The notes under the pieces were generated by a model. It did not search any database and was not told the origin of the DNA. It was given only the letters and a program-made list of their open reading frames with translations. From contig NZ_JASSYX010000002.1 in NCBI RefSeq assembly GCF_030244015.1, positions 248,001 to 312,000 of the forward strand: a DNA stretch of 64,000 nucleotides. The letters run 5' to 3'. Both the position numbers and the translations under genes were made by a program. The stretch is from Pedobacter ginsengisoli (lineage in GTDB: Bacteria > Bacteroidota > Bacteroidia > Sphingobacteriales > Sphingobacteriaceae). Below are positions 45,537 through 55,373 of this stretch, piece by piece (position 1 is the first letter of the stretch; each line of letters opens with the position of its first letter).

Positions 45537-46898
45537 ATGTGGTACAATAACATTTTGGAGACCATCGGCAATACGCCATTGGTAAAATTGAACAGTATAA
45601 CAAAGGAAATTCCTGCAACTGTACTCGCCAAGATTGAAACGACCAATCCTGGAAACTCTATCAAAGACCGCATGGCGGTGAAGATGATAGAAGATGCAGA
45701 GCGCAGCGGAAAGCTGAAACCCGGAGGCACAATTATAGAGGGGACTTCCGGAAATACAGGTATGGGGCTTGCAATGGCGGCCATTGTCAAAGGCTATAAA
45801 TGTATATTCACAACAACTGATAAGCAATCTAAAGAAAAGGTGGACGCTTTAAGGGCATTTGGCGCCGAGGTGATCGTATGCCCTACCAATGTTAATCCGG
45901 AAGATCCGCGTTCCTATTATTCGGTTTCTTCACGCCTGGAAAGGGAAGTCCCCAATTCCTGGAAACCCAATCAATATGATAATCTCGCCAATACACAGGC
46001 GCATTATGAACAGACCGGACCGGAAATCTGGGCACAAACCGAAGGAAAGATCACTCACCTGGTAGTAGGGGTAGGCACCGGGGGTACCATCTCGGGTACC
46101 GGAAAATATTTAAAGGAACAAAACCCCAATATCAAAGTGTGGGGAATCGATACTTACGGATCTGTATTCAAGAAATATAAGGAAACCGGCATTCTGGATA
46201 AGAATGAAATCTATCCCTACATCACCGAGGGAATCGGAGAGGATTTCTTACCAAAGAACGTTGATTTTGATGTCATAGATCTTTTTGAAAAAGTAACGGA
46301 TAAAGATGCTGCACTGATGACCCGTGAGATTGCACGGAAGGAAGGCATTTTTGTAGGCAATTCTGCGGGGTCTGCGGTTGCCGGCCTGTTGCAGCTGAAA
46401 GATAAACTGAAGCCGGAAGACGTGGTTGTCATCATTTTCCATGATCATGGCAGCAGATATATGGGTAAAATGTACAATGAAGACTGGCTCAGGGAAAGGG
46501 GCTTTCTGAAAGATGAAAAATTGACCGCTGCCGCTATCATTTCCAAAAAGGACAGCACAGAAATCGTCACCATTGACTGCGAAAAGACAATACTGGAGGC
46601 CATAAATACCATGCACATGCTCAATATTTCGCAGATACCCGTTACCCAGAAAGAGATGGTTGTCGGCAAACTTGCTGAAGGAGATATTTTGAAAGCATTG
46701 ATGGAAAATCCTTCCCTGAAATCAGCAAAAGTGGAGGAGATCATGACCAGCGGATTTCCTTTTGTAGATCTGAATACGTCTATCGATAAGATTTCCGCCC
46801 TGATCAATAAAGAAAACAGTGCGGTATTGGTGGAAGATGTAAGCGGGAAGATTGAGATCATCACACAATACGACATCATCAATGCCATTTCAGGCTGA
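45537..46898 (+). CDS. PLP-dependent cystathionine beta-synthase/cysteine synthase with CBS pair
   Basis: The ATG at 45537 (MWYNNILETIGNTPLVKLNS) gives 453 residues. The fold-type II PLP domain has TTNPGNSIKDRMA with the PLP Lys, EGTSGNTGMGLA and VVGVGTGGTISGTGKYL. Two CBS repeats follow (about residues 340-453: MLNISQIPVTQKEMVVGKL; IDKISALINKENSAVLVED). The architecture is that of cystathionine beta-synthase, which joins homocysteine to serine, but a cysteine synthase role is possible. The CBS pair may sense adenosyl ligands. Confidence 0.88.
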   Translation: MWYNNILETIGNTPLVKLNSITKEIPATVLAKIETTNPGNSIKDRMAVKMIEDAERSGKLKPGGTIIEGTSGNTGMGLAMAAIVKGYKCIFTTTDKQSKEKVDALRAFGAEVIVCPTNVNPEDPRSYYSVSSRLEREVPNSWKPNQYDNLANTQAHYEQTGPEIWAQTEGKITHLVVGVGTGGTISGTGKYLKEQNPNIKVWGIDTYGSVFKKYKETGILDKNEIYPYITEGIGEDFLPKNVDFDVIDLFEKVTDKDAALMTREIARKEGIFVGNSAGSAVAGLLQLKDKLKPEDVVVIIFHDHGSRYMGKMYNEDWLRERGFLKDEKLTAAAIISKKDSTEIVTIDCEKTILEAINTMHMLNISQIPVTQKEMVVGKLAEGDILKALMENPSLKSAKVEEIMTSGFPFVDLNTSIDKISALINKENSAVLVEDVSGKIEIITQYDIINAISG

Positions 46899-46935
46899 TA
46901 TAAGATAAAAACCGAGACAAAAACCACTACTAAAA

Positions 46936-46968
46936 CAAAGAAAGCCCCGATCCGGGGCTTTTCTTTTA
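46936..46968. terminator. Terminator between CBS-type enzyme and murA
   Basis: AAAGCCCCG (46941-46949) and CGGGGCTTT (46953-46961) pair around ATC and are followed by TCTTTT. It serves convergent genes. Confidence 0.8.
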
Positions 46969-46988
46969 TCATTATTTCGTATTTTCAG

Positions 46989-48314
46989 TTAATGACTCGG
47001 TGCGGAAGCTTCTACACGCTTGATCTGTGCCCCCAATGCACGCAGGCGGATGTCAATGTCCTGATAACCGCGCTCAATTTGCTCGATATTGAAGATGGTG
47101 GATTTTCCTTCGGCAGATAATGCTGCAATCAATAAGGAAACCCCGGCACGGATGTCAGGAGAGGTCATGCTGATGCCCCTCAGTTTATATTGTTTATCGA
47201 TGCCATTTACAGTAGCCCTGTGCGGATCACAAAGAATAATCTGCGCACCCATATCGATGAGTTTATCAACAAAAAACAGCCTGCTCTCAAACATCTTCTG
47301 ATGGATCAATACATTTCCTTTGGCCTGGGTAGCCACCACAAGCACGATACTTAGCAGGTCCGGCGTGAAGCCCGGCCATGGGGAATCAGCAATAGTGAGC
47401 ATAGAACCATCGATAAATGACTCGATCACATAGTGTTTTTGAGAAGGAATGTAAATGTCGTCACCCCGCAGTTCAAACTTGATGCCCAGCTTTCTAAATA
47501 CATTCGGGATGATCCCCAGCTCAGCATAACATACATTTTTGATGGTGATTTCAGATTCTGTCATGGCAGCAAGGCCGATGAAAGAACCGATCTCGATCAT
47601 ATCGGGCAACATCCTGTGTTCTGTACCACCCAGTTTTTCTACTCCTTCAATGGTCAGTAAGTTAGAACCTATACCGGAGATCTTAGCGCCCATGCGGTTC
47701 AGCATTTTGCACAACTGCTGCAGGTAGGGCTCGCATGCCGCGTTATAGATGGTGGTGATGCCTTTGGCCAGCACAGCAGCCATGACAATGTTGGCTGTAC
47801 CCGTCACAGAAGCCTCATCCAGAAGGATATAAGTACCTTTTAAATTGGTGGCATCGACATTAAAAAACTCCTTTTTGGAGTCGTATATAAATTTGGCACC
47901 GAGCTTCTCAAAGCCTAAGAAATGGGTGTCCAGTCTTCTTCTTCCTATTTTGTCACCACCCGGTTTAGGAATGGCGGCAGTACCGAAACGGCCTAAAAGA
48001 GGGCCGACAATCATGATAGATCCCCTTAGGCCACCCCCTTTTGCCTTAAAGGTATCAGAAAGGAAAAACTTCAGGTCAATATTCCTGGCTTCAAAGGAAT
48101 AAGTGTCTTTTGAAAGGCGTTCAACCGTAACGCCCATATCGCCAAGCAGTTCAATCAGTTTGTTTACATCCTTAATGTCAGGGATATTACTGATGGTGAT
48201 TTTCTGGTCAGTCAATAAAACGGCAGCGATGATCTGCAAAGCTTCATTTTTTGCCCCCTGGGGATGAATTTCACCTTTCAGTTTTTTTCCACCAATGATT
48301 TCAAATGCATTCAT
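46989..48314 (-). CDS. murA: UDP-N-acetylglucosamine 1-carboxyvinyltransferase (MurA) with Asp at the Cys115 site
   Basis: The 441-residue protein has the Lys22-type motif GAKNEALQ, GLRGSIMIVGPLLGRFG and SPDIRAGVSLLIAAL. It transfers enolpyruvate to UDP-GlcNAc, the first committed step in peptidoglycan synthesis. At the loop that holds Cys115 in E. coli, the sequence is PKPGGDKIGRRR: Asp121 (codon at 47954-47952) replaces the Cys that fosfomycin alkylates. Cys-to-Asp MurA enzymes are active but insensitive to fosfomycin. Confidence 0.95.
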   Translation of the reverse strand: MNAFEIIGGKKLKGEIHPQGAKNEALQIIAAVLLTDQKITISNIPDIKDVNKLIELLGDMGVTVERLSKDTYSFEARNIDLKFFLSDTFKAKGGGLRGSIMIVGPLLGRFGTAAIPKPGGDKIGRRRLDTHFLGFEKLGAKFIYDSKKEFFNVDATNLKGTYILLDEASVTGTANIVMAAVLAKGITTIYNAACEPYLQQLCKMLNRMGAKISGIGSNLLTIEGVEKLGGTEHRMLPDMIEIGSFIGLAAMTESEITIKNVCYAELGIIPNVFRKLGIKFELRGDDIYIPSQKHYVIESFIDGSMLTIADSPWPGFTPDLLSIVLVVATQAKGNVLIHQKMFESRLFFVDKLIDMGAQIILCDPHRATVNGIDKQYKLRGISMTSPDIRAGVSLLIAALSAEGKSTIFNIEQIERGYQDIDIRLRALGAQIKRVEASAPSH

Positions 48315-48346
48315 ATTAATAATAAGGATCTAATTAAATATTGGTG

Positions 48347-49018
48347 TTAGTATCTCTGTTTTCCGGTATTGCGCTGCTTGTTACTGCTGTTGTTCTGCCT
48401 GTTTTTACCGTTGTTGTTTCTTCCGCGGTTGTTGTTGTTGTTGTTTTGCTGGCGGACCGGAGCTGGTTTGAACTCAACTTTATGAAGATTAACATTTTCA
48501 CCCAGCTGAAGCTCACCTCCGGACAGTTCACGCAGGTTTTTGATGATGGTCTCGTCAGCTACGCTGTCCTTGTTCCAGGTTACGTACGACATTTTCATAA
48601 AATTGGCAATGCCCTGCACCATTTCCGCACGGCGTTCCGGGTCATCTACAGCCTTGGCTTTCTCAATCATCGCCTCCACGGTTTTGCCATAATGCTTGTA
48701 TTTGATCCTTTGCTGCGGATACCCGATGTGATCAGGTTTGATCAGCGCCGCTTCAGGTGTAGGTTTAGGATAGGGGCTGTCCACATCGATCTGGTAACCG
48801 GATATAATGTGCAGATGATCCCAAAGTTTGTGTTTGAAATCCGCCACATCACGCAGGTGCGGATTCAGGAAACCCATCAGGTCTATCACTGCCTGGGCAT
48901 ATTTATTACGTTCCTCACGATCGGGCAGTTCAATAATGTACTTTACCATGTTTTGTACATTACGGCCGTATTCGGCAAGGATTAAGTCGTTCCTGGTGGT
49001 ATTATAATCGAAATTCAT
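48347..49018 (-). CDS. DUF4290 protein with Asn/Arg-rich tail
   Basis: The 223-residue protein starts MNFDYNTTRNDLILAEYGRN and has EYGRNVQNMVKYIIELPDRE, LWDHLHIISGYQIDVDSPYP, the DUF4290 pattern. The last 35 residues are low complexity, rich in Asn, Arg and Gln. The gene is beside murA in many Bacteroidota, which hints at an envelope-related role, but the function is unknown. Confidence 0.85.
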   Translation of the reverse strand: MNFDYNTTRNDLILAEYGRNVQNMVKYIIELPDREERNKYAQAVIDLMGFLNPHLRDVADFKHKLWDHLHIISGYQIDVDSPYPKPTPEAALIKPDHIGYPQQRIKYKHYGKTVEAMIEKAKAVDDPERRAEMVQGIANFMKMSYVTWNKDSVADETIIKNLRELSGGELQLGENVNLHKVEFKPAPVRQQNNNNNNRGRNNNGKNRQNNSSNKQRNTGKQRY

Positions 49019-49113
49019 GCAAGTTATTTCTATGATTGCTGTTTTAAGCTGAGTATGCAGGCCTGCTGCAATATAGCAAGTTTAAATATAAACAGATTTG
49101 ACAAATATAAGGC

Positions 49114-51441
49114 TTATTTAACAATTCGCAATTTAGCAAATTTTAATAACAACTGTTTGTTGCCCAAACCCTGGAAAAATACAGTTGCTTTTACATCCGG
49201 TAAAGTGCCCTCCAGGCTTACGATCTTGCCAAAGCCAAACTTTTCATGTTCTACGTCCATTCCATTTTGAAATGCACTGGCTGCATCAGGGGCAAAACCA
49301 GGGCTGGGTACGTGTGCTTTGGGCAAAAGACTGCTTGTCTTTGGCCGCGGAGCAGAAGAACTTGCTGTGCCCGTACCTGAAGCTGAAGGGCCTGAAGACA
49401 TCGCAGGTTTAGGCTTGCTGAAACTGTCCCTTTGCTGGGTCCAGCTGCGGCGCTCATTTTCAAAACTATCACCTCCCAAAACACTTTTAGCAGGTTTTGC
49501 GACTTCTATTTCCAGATACCGCGCATTGATCTCCTGGATGAACCGGCTGGGCTCGCAATTGGTCAGCGTACCCCACCTGTACCTGGAGGTAGCATAAGTC
49601 AGCGTCAGTTTCTTCTCCGCACGGGTAATGGCGACGTAAAAAAGGCGGCGTTCTTCTTCCAGATCGGTACGGGAGTTTAAGCTCATTTGCGAAGGGAACA
49701 GGTTTTCTTCCAATCCTACTACAAATACATTTTTAAATTCAAGCCCTTTCGCAGAGTGTATGGTCATCAGCGAAACCGTGTCTTTATCCTTGTCATCACC
49801 ACGGTCATCATTGGTCAGCAAGGCAATATCCTGCATAAAAATAGCCAGACTGCGGTCTTCAATGTCTTCACGCTCCGCGAATTCCTTGATCCCGTTCAGC
49901 AATTCCTGTATGTTCTCATACCGGCTGCGGCCTTCAATGCTGTCATCCGTGTGCAGTTCCTTTAAGATCCCGGAATGCTGCGCAATATACAACGCCGTTT
50001 CATAAGCATCCAGTTTTTTGGATTCCGCAGCAAAACTCTGGATCATCACTGCAAAATCGTTGAGTTGGTTTGCAATGCGGCCCTCAATGTATTGCTGAGG
50101 ATTACAGATGACCTGCCACATCGTGATGTTGTGCTTATCGGCAGCCACAATGATCTTATCAACAGTGGTATCGCCCAATCCGCGGCGCGGATAATTGATT
50201 ACCCTTTTTATGGCCTCTTCATCCGCCGGATTGAAGGTCAGACGGAAATAGGCGATCAGGTCCTTGATCTCCTTGCGCTGATAGAAGGAGAGGCCTCCAT
50301 AAATTTTATAAGGAATATTGAGTTTTCTTAAAGCTTCCTCCATTGCCCTCGACTGGGCATTGGTGCGGTAAAGTATGGCGAAATCATTGTACCTGTAACC
50401 TTTGGAAGTCCGTTCCTGGATGATCGATTCAGCGACCAGCTTACCTTCCTCGTTGTCGGTAAAAGCACGCTGAACTTTTATCCTGTCGCCAGGCTCGTTG
50501 TCAGAAAATACATTCTTTTCCAGCTGGTTCTTGTTGTTGGCAATGATACTGTTGGCCACCTCTACTATATTCTGTGTAGACCGGTAATTTTGTTCCAGCT
50601 TATACACCTGCAGGTCAGGATAATCGCGTTCAAAATTTAAAATATTCTGAATGTTTGCACCCCTGAAGGCGTAAATACTCTGCGCATCATCACCCACCAC
50701 ACAGATGTTCTGATAAGCCGCGGCAAGTTTTTTAACGATCGTATACTGCGAAAAGTTGGTGTCCTGATACTCATCCACCATCAGGTATTTAAACTTCTGC
50801 TGGTATTTATTCAATACATCAGGATGCGTTTTCAGTAAAACGTTGGTTTTGAAAAGCAGGTCATCAAAGTCCATCGCACCTGCTTTGAAACAGCGTTTGG
50901 TATAGGTTTCATAGATCACCCCCAGCAAAGGGCGCTTGTTGCTCACATCTTCCGACTGTATTTCAGGGCTTTCCAGGTATTCAGAATAGGAAATGAGGTT
51001 GTTTTTTGCCGATGAAATCCTGTTGTAGACAAAATTTGCGTTGTACAGCTTATCATCCAGCTGCATTTCCTTTAATATCGAACGGATCAGGCTTTTGCTG
51101 TCGTCGGTATCATATATGGTAAAGTTTGAAGGATAACCGATCTTTTCCGCTTCCACCCTCAGGATCTTGGCAAACACAGAGTGAAAAGTACCCATCCATA
51201 TGTTTTTTGCCTCAGAACCAACTACTTTCATAATCCGCTCACGCATATCTTTGGAAGCCTTATTGGTAAAGGTCAGCACCAGAATGTTGAAAGGATCTAC
51301 GCCTTTCCGGATCAGGTGGGCCACCCTGTAAGTGATGACACGTGTTTTCCCGGAACCGGCACCTGCTACGATCATTGCCGGACCTTGTGTGTTTTCTACT
51401 GCTGCGCGTTGTTGGGGGTTTAAACCTGCTAAATAATCCAA
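49114..51441 (-). CDS. UvrD/PcrA-type superfamily 1 DNA helicase
   Basis: The 775-residue protein has Q-motif LNPQQRAAVENTQGP, Walker A AGAGSGKT, VDEYQDTN, QNYRSTQNI and VAITRAEKKLTLTYA. It unwinds DNA 3' to 5' in repair and replication restart. The C-terminal 130 residues have a Ser/Pro-rich linker and a final domain (EHEKFGFGKIVSLEG) like that of PcrA, which binds RNA polymerase. A TACTTTTG box (51498-51491, minus strand) lies 50 bp upstream. Confidence 0.93.
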   Translation of the reverse strand: MDYLAGLNPQQRAAVENTQGPAMIVAGAGSGKTRVITYRVAHLIRKGVDPFNILVLTFTNKASKDMRERIMKVVGSEAKNIWMGTFHSVFAKILRVEAEKIGYPSNFTIYDTDDSKSLIRSILKEMQLDDKLYNANFVYNRISSAKNNLISYSEYLESPEIQSEDVSNKRPLLGVIYETYTKRCFKAGAMDFDDLLFKTNVLLKTHPDVLNKYQQKFKYLMVDEYQDTNFSQYTIVKKLAAAYQNICVVGDDAQSIYAFRGANIQNILNFERDYPDLQVYKLEQNYRSTQNIVEVANSIIANNKNQLEKNVFSDNEPGDRIKVQRAFTDNEEGKLVAESIIQERTSKGYRYNDFAILYRTNAQSRAMEEALRKLNIPYKIYGGLSFYQRKEIKDLIAYFRLTFNPADEEAIKRVINYPRRGLGDTTVDKIIVAADKHNITMWQVICNPQQYIEGRIANQLNDFAVMIQSFAAESKKLDAYETALYIAQHSGILKELHTDDSIEGRSRYENIQELLNGIKEFAEREDIEDRSLAIFMQDIALLTNDDRGDDKDKDTVSLMTIHSAKGLEFKNVFVVGLEENLFPSQMSLNSRTDLEEERRLFYVAITRAEKKLTLTYATSRYRWGTLTNCEPSRFIQEINARYLEIEVAKPAKSVLGGDSFENERRSWTQQRDSFSKPKPAMSSGPSASGTGTASSSAPRPKTSSLLPKAHVPSPGFAPDAASAFQNGMDVEHEKFGFGKIVSLEGTLPDVKATVFFQGLGNKQLLLKFAKLRIVK

Positions 51442-51551
51442 AATCCGTTCCTGCTGTTTAGTATATGCGAATGAATAGTATGCTACCTGGCAAAAGTAAG
51501 AAATTCTGTGCTTTATTGGAAGATGTTGATAAATACAGCGGGCATGCTTAT

Positions 51552-53063
51552 CTACATCCAGTCTTTTTTTGAAGACTCCACCTTGTAGATCCAGTAGTTC
51601 ACCAGGTTTTTGATGTGGGTGTAATTGCCATATTTAAAATGGATTACACCCGCTGCCGTATGTATGGTCAGGTGCCCCACATCGGCCTTTTTATGCCAGA
51701 AATATTGTTTTGCAGTAATCGCCTGGATTTTGTGCGGCTCAATGATCTCATGTTCAATGTCCCAGATCCCGCTTCTTTTGATGACGAAATTGTCATTGGT
51801 ATACAGCCTGTGGTGCTTGTATTCAAAATACAACAGCGTAACAACGATAAACACATAAGGTACTGCCAGTACAAAGTGAGGTTTGATCACCGTCAGGAAG
51901 AAAGACCCAAGGAGAAATACAGCCAGCAATGGCAATATGATGCAGAGCATGATCCTTAAGAACAGGAAGCGGTAATTGGGCAGCAAAGGTTTACCTTTGG
52001 CCGGGATATGGTCAAATATCATTTTTAAGATCTCATCACGCTCCGTTTCATCACAGCCCGGTATTTCCACAGCTGATTTCTTTTCGTCCTCCTCATCTGC
52101 ACTGCTGTATGAAGCCTGTTTTACCTTGATATTGAGCATACCGAGTTTTTTCTGAAAATAGTTTTGGCTGTATGCGCTCAACTGTACTTTGTCGGGCTTC
52201 AGCAAGGTATTGTGTTTGGTAAACAGGCCTGAACTCACAGCCAGAGCACGTTTTTGCTTAATGATCTTAAAATCAAAATATTTGATGAAAGTACGGATGA
52301 TATTGGTGCCAAGAATAAGAACCAGGGCGGCAATGAGTAAAAAGCAAAGCGAAAAAACGGAGAAGCCCCTGTTAAAAGCCTGGCTGAGCTGATTTTCTTC
52401 AATCTCAAATGCAGAATTGTAATCCTTGATCAGCTCAAACAGACCAAATATAAAACCTGTAAGCAGTGCGATGCTTGCGCCGTAATTGGAAGTGATCCCG
52501 ACTTTTAAAAGTGTAAAATTACTGAGTTTAAGAAATGGCGGCATTACAGATTCCGCTTCAGAAGCAGCCAGCTGACCGGATTCGGTAGTAGAAGTATCTC
52601 TGCTCAGCAATTTTTGTCTGAGTAGTGTAGCCGTCGTATGGTCTACGGCTTTGATGCTGGCTTCTTTTTTATCGCTTCCCGCGGTATCAATATCCAGACT
52701 GTAAACCCCGATCATTTGCTGCAGCAGCGATTGGTTGATGTTTACCTGCTGGATCTTATTGAGCTGTATGGTCAGCGTAGTCCGGCTGAAAACCCCTTTG
52801 TTGATGATAAACTCTTGTTTGTCCTCATCCAGGAAAAAGGTAAATTTGACATAGCGGATATAGGCAAACACCGCTAAAATCAGGATTAACGCAATTGAAC
52901 CGGACACCATTGCCCATGTGTGCTGACCACCCGATTTGATAAAGATAAAGAGTACAGGAAGCGCCGCGGCCCTGATCACTTTTTGCAGGGTGTTTGCAAA
53001 CATGATGATAATTCCGGAGGCAGATTGCTTTTGAGGCTTGGAAAAATCGTGATCCATCGTCAT
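51552..53063 (-). CDS. PH-domain membrane protein (YdbT-like)
   Basis: The 503-residue protein has three bacterial PH (bPH2) segments separated by pairs of membrane helices. Examples are FSRTTLTIQLNKIQQVNINQ, LFTKHNTLLKPDKVQLSAYS and HEIIEPHKIQAITAKQYFWH. This matches YdbT of Bacillus, which with YdbS affects resistance to some antimicrobial peptides. Its start overlaps the YdbS-like gene stop by 4 bp. Confidence 0.82.
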   Translation of the reverse strand: MTMDHDFSKPQKQSASGIIIMFANTLQKVIRAAALPVLFIFIKSGGQHTWAMVSGSIALILILAVFAYIRYVKFTFFLDEDKQEFIINKGVFSRTTLTIQLNKIQQVNINQSLLQQMIGVYSLDIDTAGSDKKEASIKAVDHTTATLLRQKLLSRDTSTTESGQLAASEAESVMPPFLKLSNFTLLKVGITSNYGASIALLTGFIFGLFELIKDYNSAFEIEENQLSQAFNRGFSVFSLCFLLIAALVLILGTNIIRTFIKYFDFKIIKQKRALAVSSGLFTKHNTLLKPDKVQLSAYSQNYFQKKLGMLNIKVKQASYSSADEEDEKKSAVEIPGCDETERDEILKMIFDHIPAKGKPLLPNYRFLFLRIMLCIILPLLAVFLLGSFFLTVIKPHFVLAVPYVFIVVTLLYFEYKHHRLYTNDNFVIKRSGIWDIEHEIIEPHKIQAITAKQYFWHKKADVGHLTIHTAAGVIHFKYGNYTHIKNLVNYWIYKVESSKKDWM

Positions 53064-53578
53064 TCCTCAGTTTTGGTGATCTGTTTCATCAGCATTTCCT
53101 TAATGCGTCTGGCCTCTCCAATTTCGATTCCTGGTATGTGTAGGCTGCCTGAACTTCCGCCAGCGGTAAAAATATTTAAGGCAGCCAGGCCAAACATCCT
53201 CGCAAAAAGACCTTCATGCAGTGCAATATGCTGGATTCTTGAAAAAGGAACAATAGTGGTGGTCAGGGCTATGACGCCATTCCTGTAAATGATGTCTTTG
53301 TCACGCACCGCGAAGCCCCTTCTGCTGATGTCAGCCCGGTTAAGTGCGATCAGTAAGACGGCCAATACGATATATAGCGCGGAGAACAAAATAATATGCT
53401 GCTTTGCCTCCGAATTGAACACCACAAGAGCTGCGATACCTGCCGCCAGCAGAAACAGGAAAATACCGATATGGATCATGACTACATTCCAATATTTGGG
53501 ATGTAACGTCTTTAACTGCGCCTGCTCATAATTCGGTAAAGCTTCAATATCAATAGGATCATTGGTGAATTCCTGCAT
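53060..53578 (-). CDS. PH-domain membrane protein (YdbS-like)
   Basis: The 172-residue protein has two membrane helices (residues 31-50, 60-78) and one bPH2 domain (DIIYRNGVIALTTTIVPFSRIQHIALHEGL). It is the small partner in the YdbS-YdbT pair and the first gene of the operon. Its biochemical role is unknown. Confidence 0.82.
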   Translation of the reverse strand: MQEFTNDPIDIEALPNYEQAQLKTLHPKYWNVVMIHIGIFLFLLAAGIAALVVFNSEAKQHIILFSALYIVLAVLLIALNRADISRRGFAVRDKDIIYRNGVIALTTTIVPFSRIQHIALHEGLFARMFGLAALNIFTAGGSSGSLHIPGIEIGEARRIKEMLMKQITKTEE

Positions 53579-53664
53579 AGTTGAACTGAAAATGGTTTCT
53601 CTGGCTAAGGTAACTTTTTTTTGAAAGCCTGGACTGAGATTAGGGAAACTTCGGCAGTTTTACA

Positions 53665-53672
53665 TAAGTTTG
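53665..53672 (+). promoter_or_regulatory. Predicted -7 element for the dipeptidase gene
   Basis: TAAGTTTG matches TAnnTTTG and ends 16 bp before the ATG at 53689. Confidence 0.5.
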
Positions 53673-53688
53673 TCCAAACTAATTTGTT

Positions 53689-55062
53689 ATGCAAGAGATC
53701 AAAAAATATGTTGAAGAAAACAAACAGCGCTTTTTGGATGAGCTGTTTGAACTGTTGCGCTTTCCATCCGTTAGTGCAGACCCCAAATATAAAGGCGATG
53801 TGCTTAAAACAGCCGATTATGTAGCTGAAAAGCTGAAAGAAGCAGGCGCTGATCATGTGGAGATTTGTCCTACAGCGGGTTATCCTATAGTCTATGGCGA
53901 GAAAATCATTGATGCAAGCTTACCAACAGTTTTGATTTACGGACACTATGACGTGCAGCCGGCAGATCCGCTGGAACTGTGGAAAACACCGCCTTTTGAA
54001 CCTACGGTACGCGATGGCAAGATCTACGCACGCGGCGCCTGCGATGACAAGGGCCAGTTTTACATGCATGTTAAAGCATTTGAGCTGATGATGAAGACCA
54101 ACACTTTGGCATGTAATGTAAAGTTCATGATAGAAGGCGAGGAAGAAGTGGGTTCAGCGAACCTTGGTATTTTTGTGAATGCTAACGTGGATCGCCTAAA
54201 GGCTGATGTGGTACTGATCTCTGACACATCAATGATCAGTATGGAGAACCCGTCTATAGAGACTGGTTTACGCGGGCTGGCCTACATGGAAGTGGAAGTT
54301 GTCGGTCCAAACCGTGACCTGCATTCTGGTGTATATGGCGGCGCGGTGGCCAATCCGGCTACCATTTTGTGTAAGATGATTGCTTCATTACATGACGAAA
54401 ATAACCACATTACCATTCCTGCATTTTATGATAAGGTAATTGAATTGACTGATGCGGAGAAGAAAGCATTAAATTCCGCTCCCTTTGATCTGGAAGAGTA
54501 TAAATCTGATCTGGACATCGCTGCTGAATGGGGTGAAAAAGGATATTCTACACTGGAACGTACTGGCACAAGGCCTACGCTGGAGGTCAACGGAATCTGG
54601 AGCGGATACATAGGAGAGGGCGCTAAAACGGTACTTCCTTCAAAAGCCAACGCCAAAATTTCTATGCGTCTGGTGCCCAACCAAAGCTCTGAGGAAATTG
54701 CTGAGATCTTTACCAAACACTTTGAAAGCATCGCACCTGACAATGTGAAGGTGAAAGTTACCTCGCATCATGGTGGTGAGCCTGTAGTGACCCCAACAGA
54801 TAGTATAGCTTATAAGGCTGCTGAAAAGGCCATTATTGATTCTTTTGGCAAAGCACCAATTCCTACACGTGGTGGTGGCAGTATTCCTATCGTCGCATTG
54901 TTTGAAAGTGCACTGGGCATCAAATCTGTATTGTTTGGCTTTGGTCTGGATAGTGATGCACTGCACTCACCAAATGAGAAATATGACATTTATAACTATT
55001 ATAAAGGTATCGAGACCCTGCCTTTGTTTCACAAGTATTTTGCGGAACTGAGTAAAGGGTAA
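53689..55062 (+). CDS. M20-family dipeptidase
   Basis: The 457-residue metallopeptidase has the zinc-site motifs YGHYDVQPAD, ARGACDDKGQ, EGEEEVGSANLG and DALHSPNEKYD. The pattern is that of the CNDP-like dipeptidases, cytosolic enzymes splitting dipeptides. No signal peptide is present. It is monocistronic and followed by a large stem-loop. Confidence 0.93.
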   Translation: MQEIKKYVEENKQRFLDELFELLRFPSVSADPKYKGDVLKTADYVAEKLKEAGADHVEICPTAGYPIVYGEKIIDASLPTVLIYGHYDVQPADPLELWKTPPFEPTVRDGKIYARGACDDKGQFYMHVKAFELMMKTNTLACNVKFMIEGEEEVGSANLGIFVNANVDRLKADVVLISDTSMISMENPSIETGLRGLAYMEVEVVGPNRDLHSGVYGGAVANPATILCKMIASLHDENNHITIPAFYDKVIELTDAEKKALNSAPFDLEEYKSDLDIAAEWGEKGYSTLERTGTRPTLEVNGIWSGYIGEGAKTVLPSKANAKISMRLVPNQSSEEIAEIFTKHFESIAPDNVKVKVTSHHGGEPVVTPTDSIAYKAAEKAIIDSFGKAPIPTRGGGSIPIVALFESALGIKSVLFGFGLDSDALHSPNEKYDIYNYYKGIETLPLFHKYFAELSKG

Positions 55063-55087
55063 TTACCTTTTGACTGCTTATTTAATA

Positions 55088-55162
55088 AAAACACCAATAT
55101 TCCTTCTCTCCTCACAGCAGTGAAAAACTGCTGCACATGTCGATCAGGAACATTGGTGTTTT
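55088..55162 (+). terminator. Branched stem-loop after the dipeptidase gene
   Basis: The outer arms at 55088-55103 (AAAACACCAATATTCC) and 55147-55162 pair in 15 of 16 positions. Within it CAGCAGT (55115-55121) and ACTGCTG (55127-55133) form a second stem with a GAAAA loop. A T-rich tail follows, so termination is likely. Confidence 0.6.
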
Positions 55163-55182
55163 GTTTTCTGTTGCCGGGCACT

Positions 55183-55268
55183 TTCTGCATACTTTCTGCG
55201 TAACTTCTGCGCTAAAAGTACCCTTTATCGCGGCCGGAGCGCAGAAGCTACGCAGAAAGTATGCAGAA
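55183..55268. repeat. 31-bp imperfect palindrome with internal CTTTCTGC repeats
   Basis: The arms 55183-55213 and 55238-55268 are complementary at 30 of 31 positions, with a 24-nt loop. The left arm contains three overlapping variants of ACTTTCTGCnT (near 55180-55213). It is separate from the nearby terminator and holds no gene. The element looks like a palindromic mobile or REP-type sequence. Confidence 0.75.
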
Positions 55269-55373
55269 TAGCGCAGGAAATACAAAGTCTGTCTTACCCT
55301 GATATAGCTATACAGGTTGTATTACCCGATTTAGCTTTGCAGCTGTAAACCTTTTTTCCGCATAGGGCAATTT

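Noticed and set aside
48341..48985. 214-codon plus-strand frame
   Set aside because: It is antisense to the recognised DUF4290 gene.
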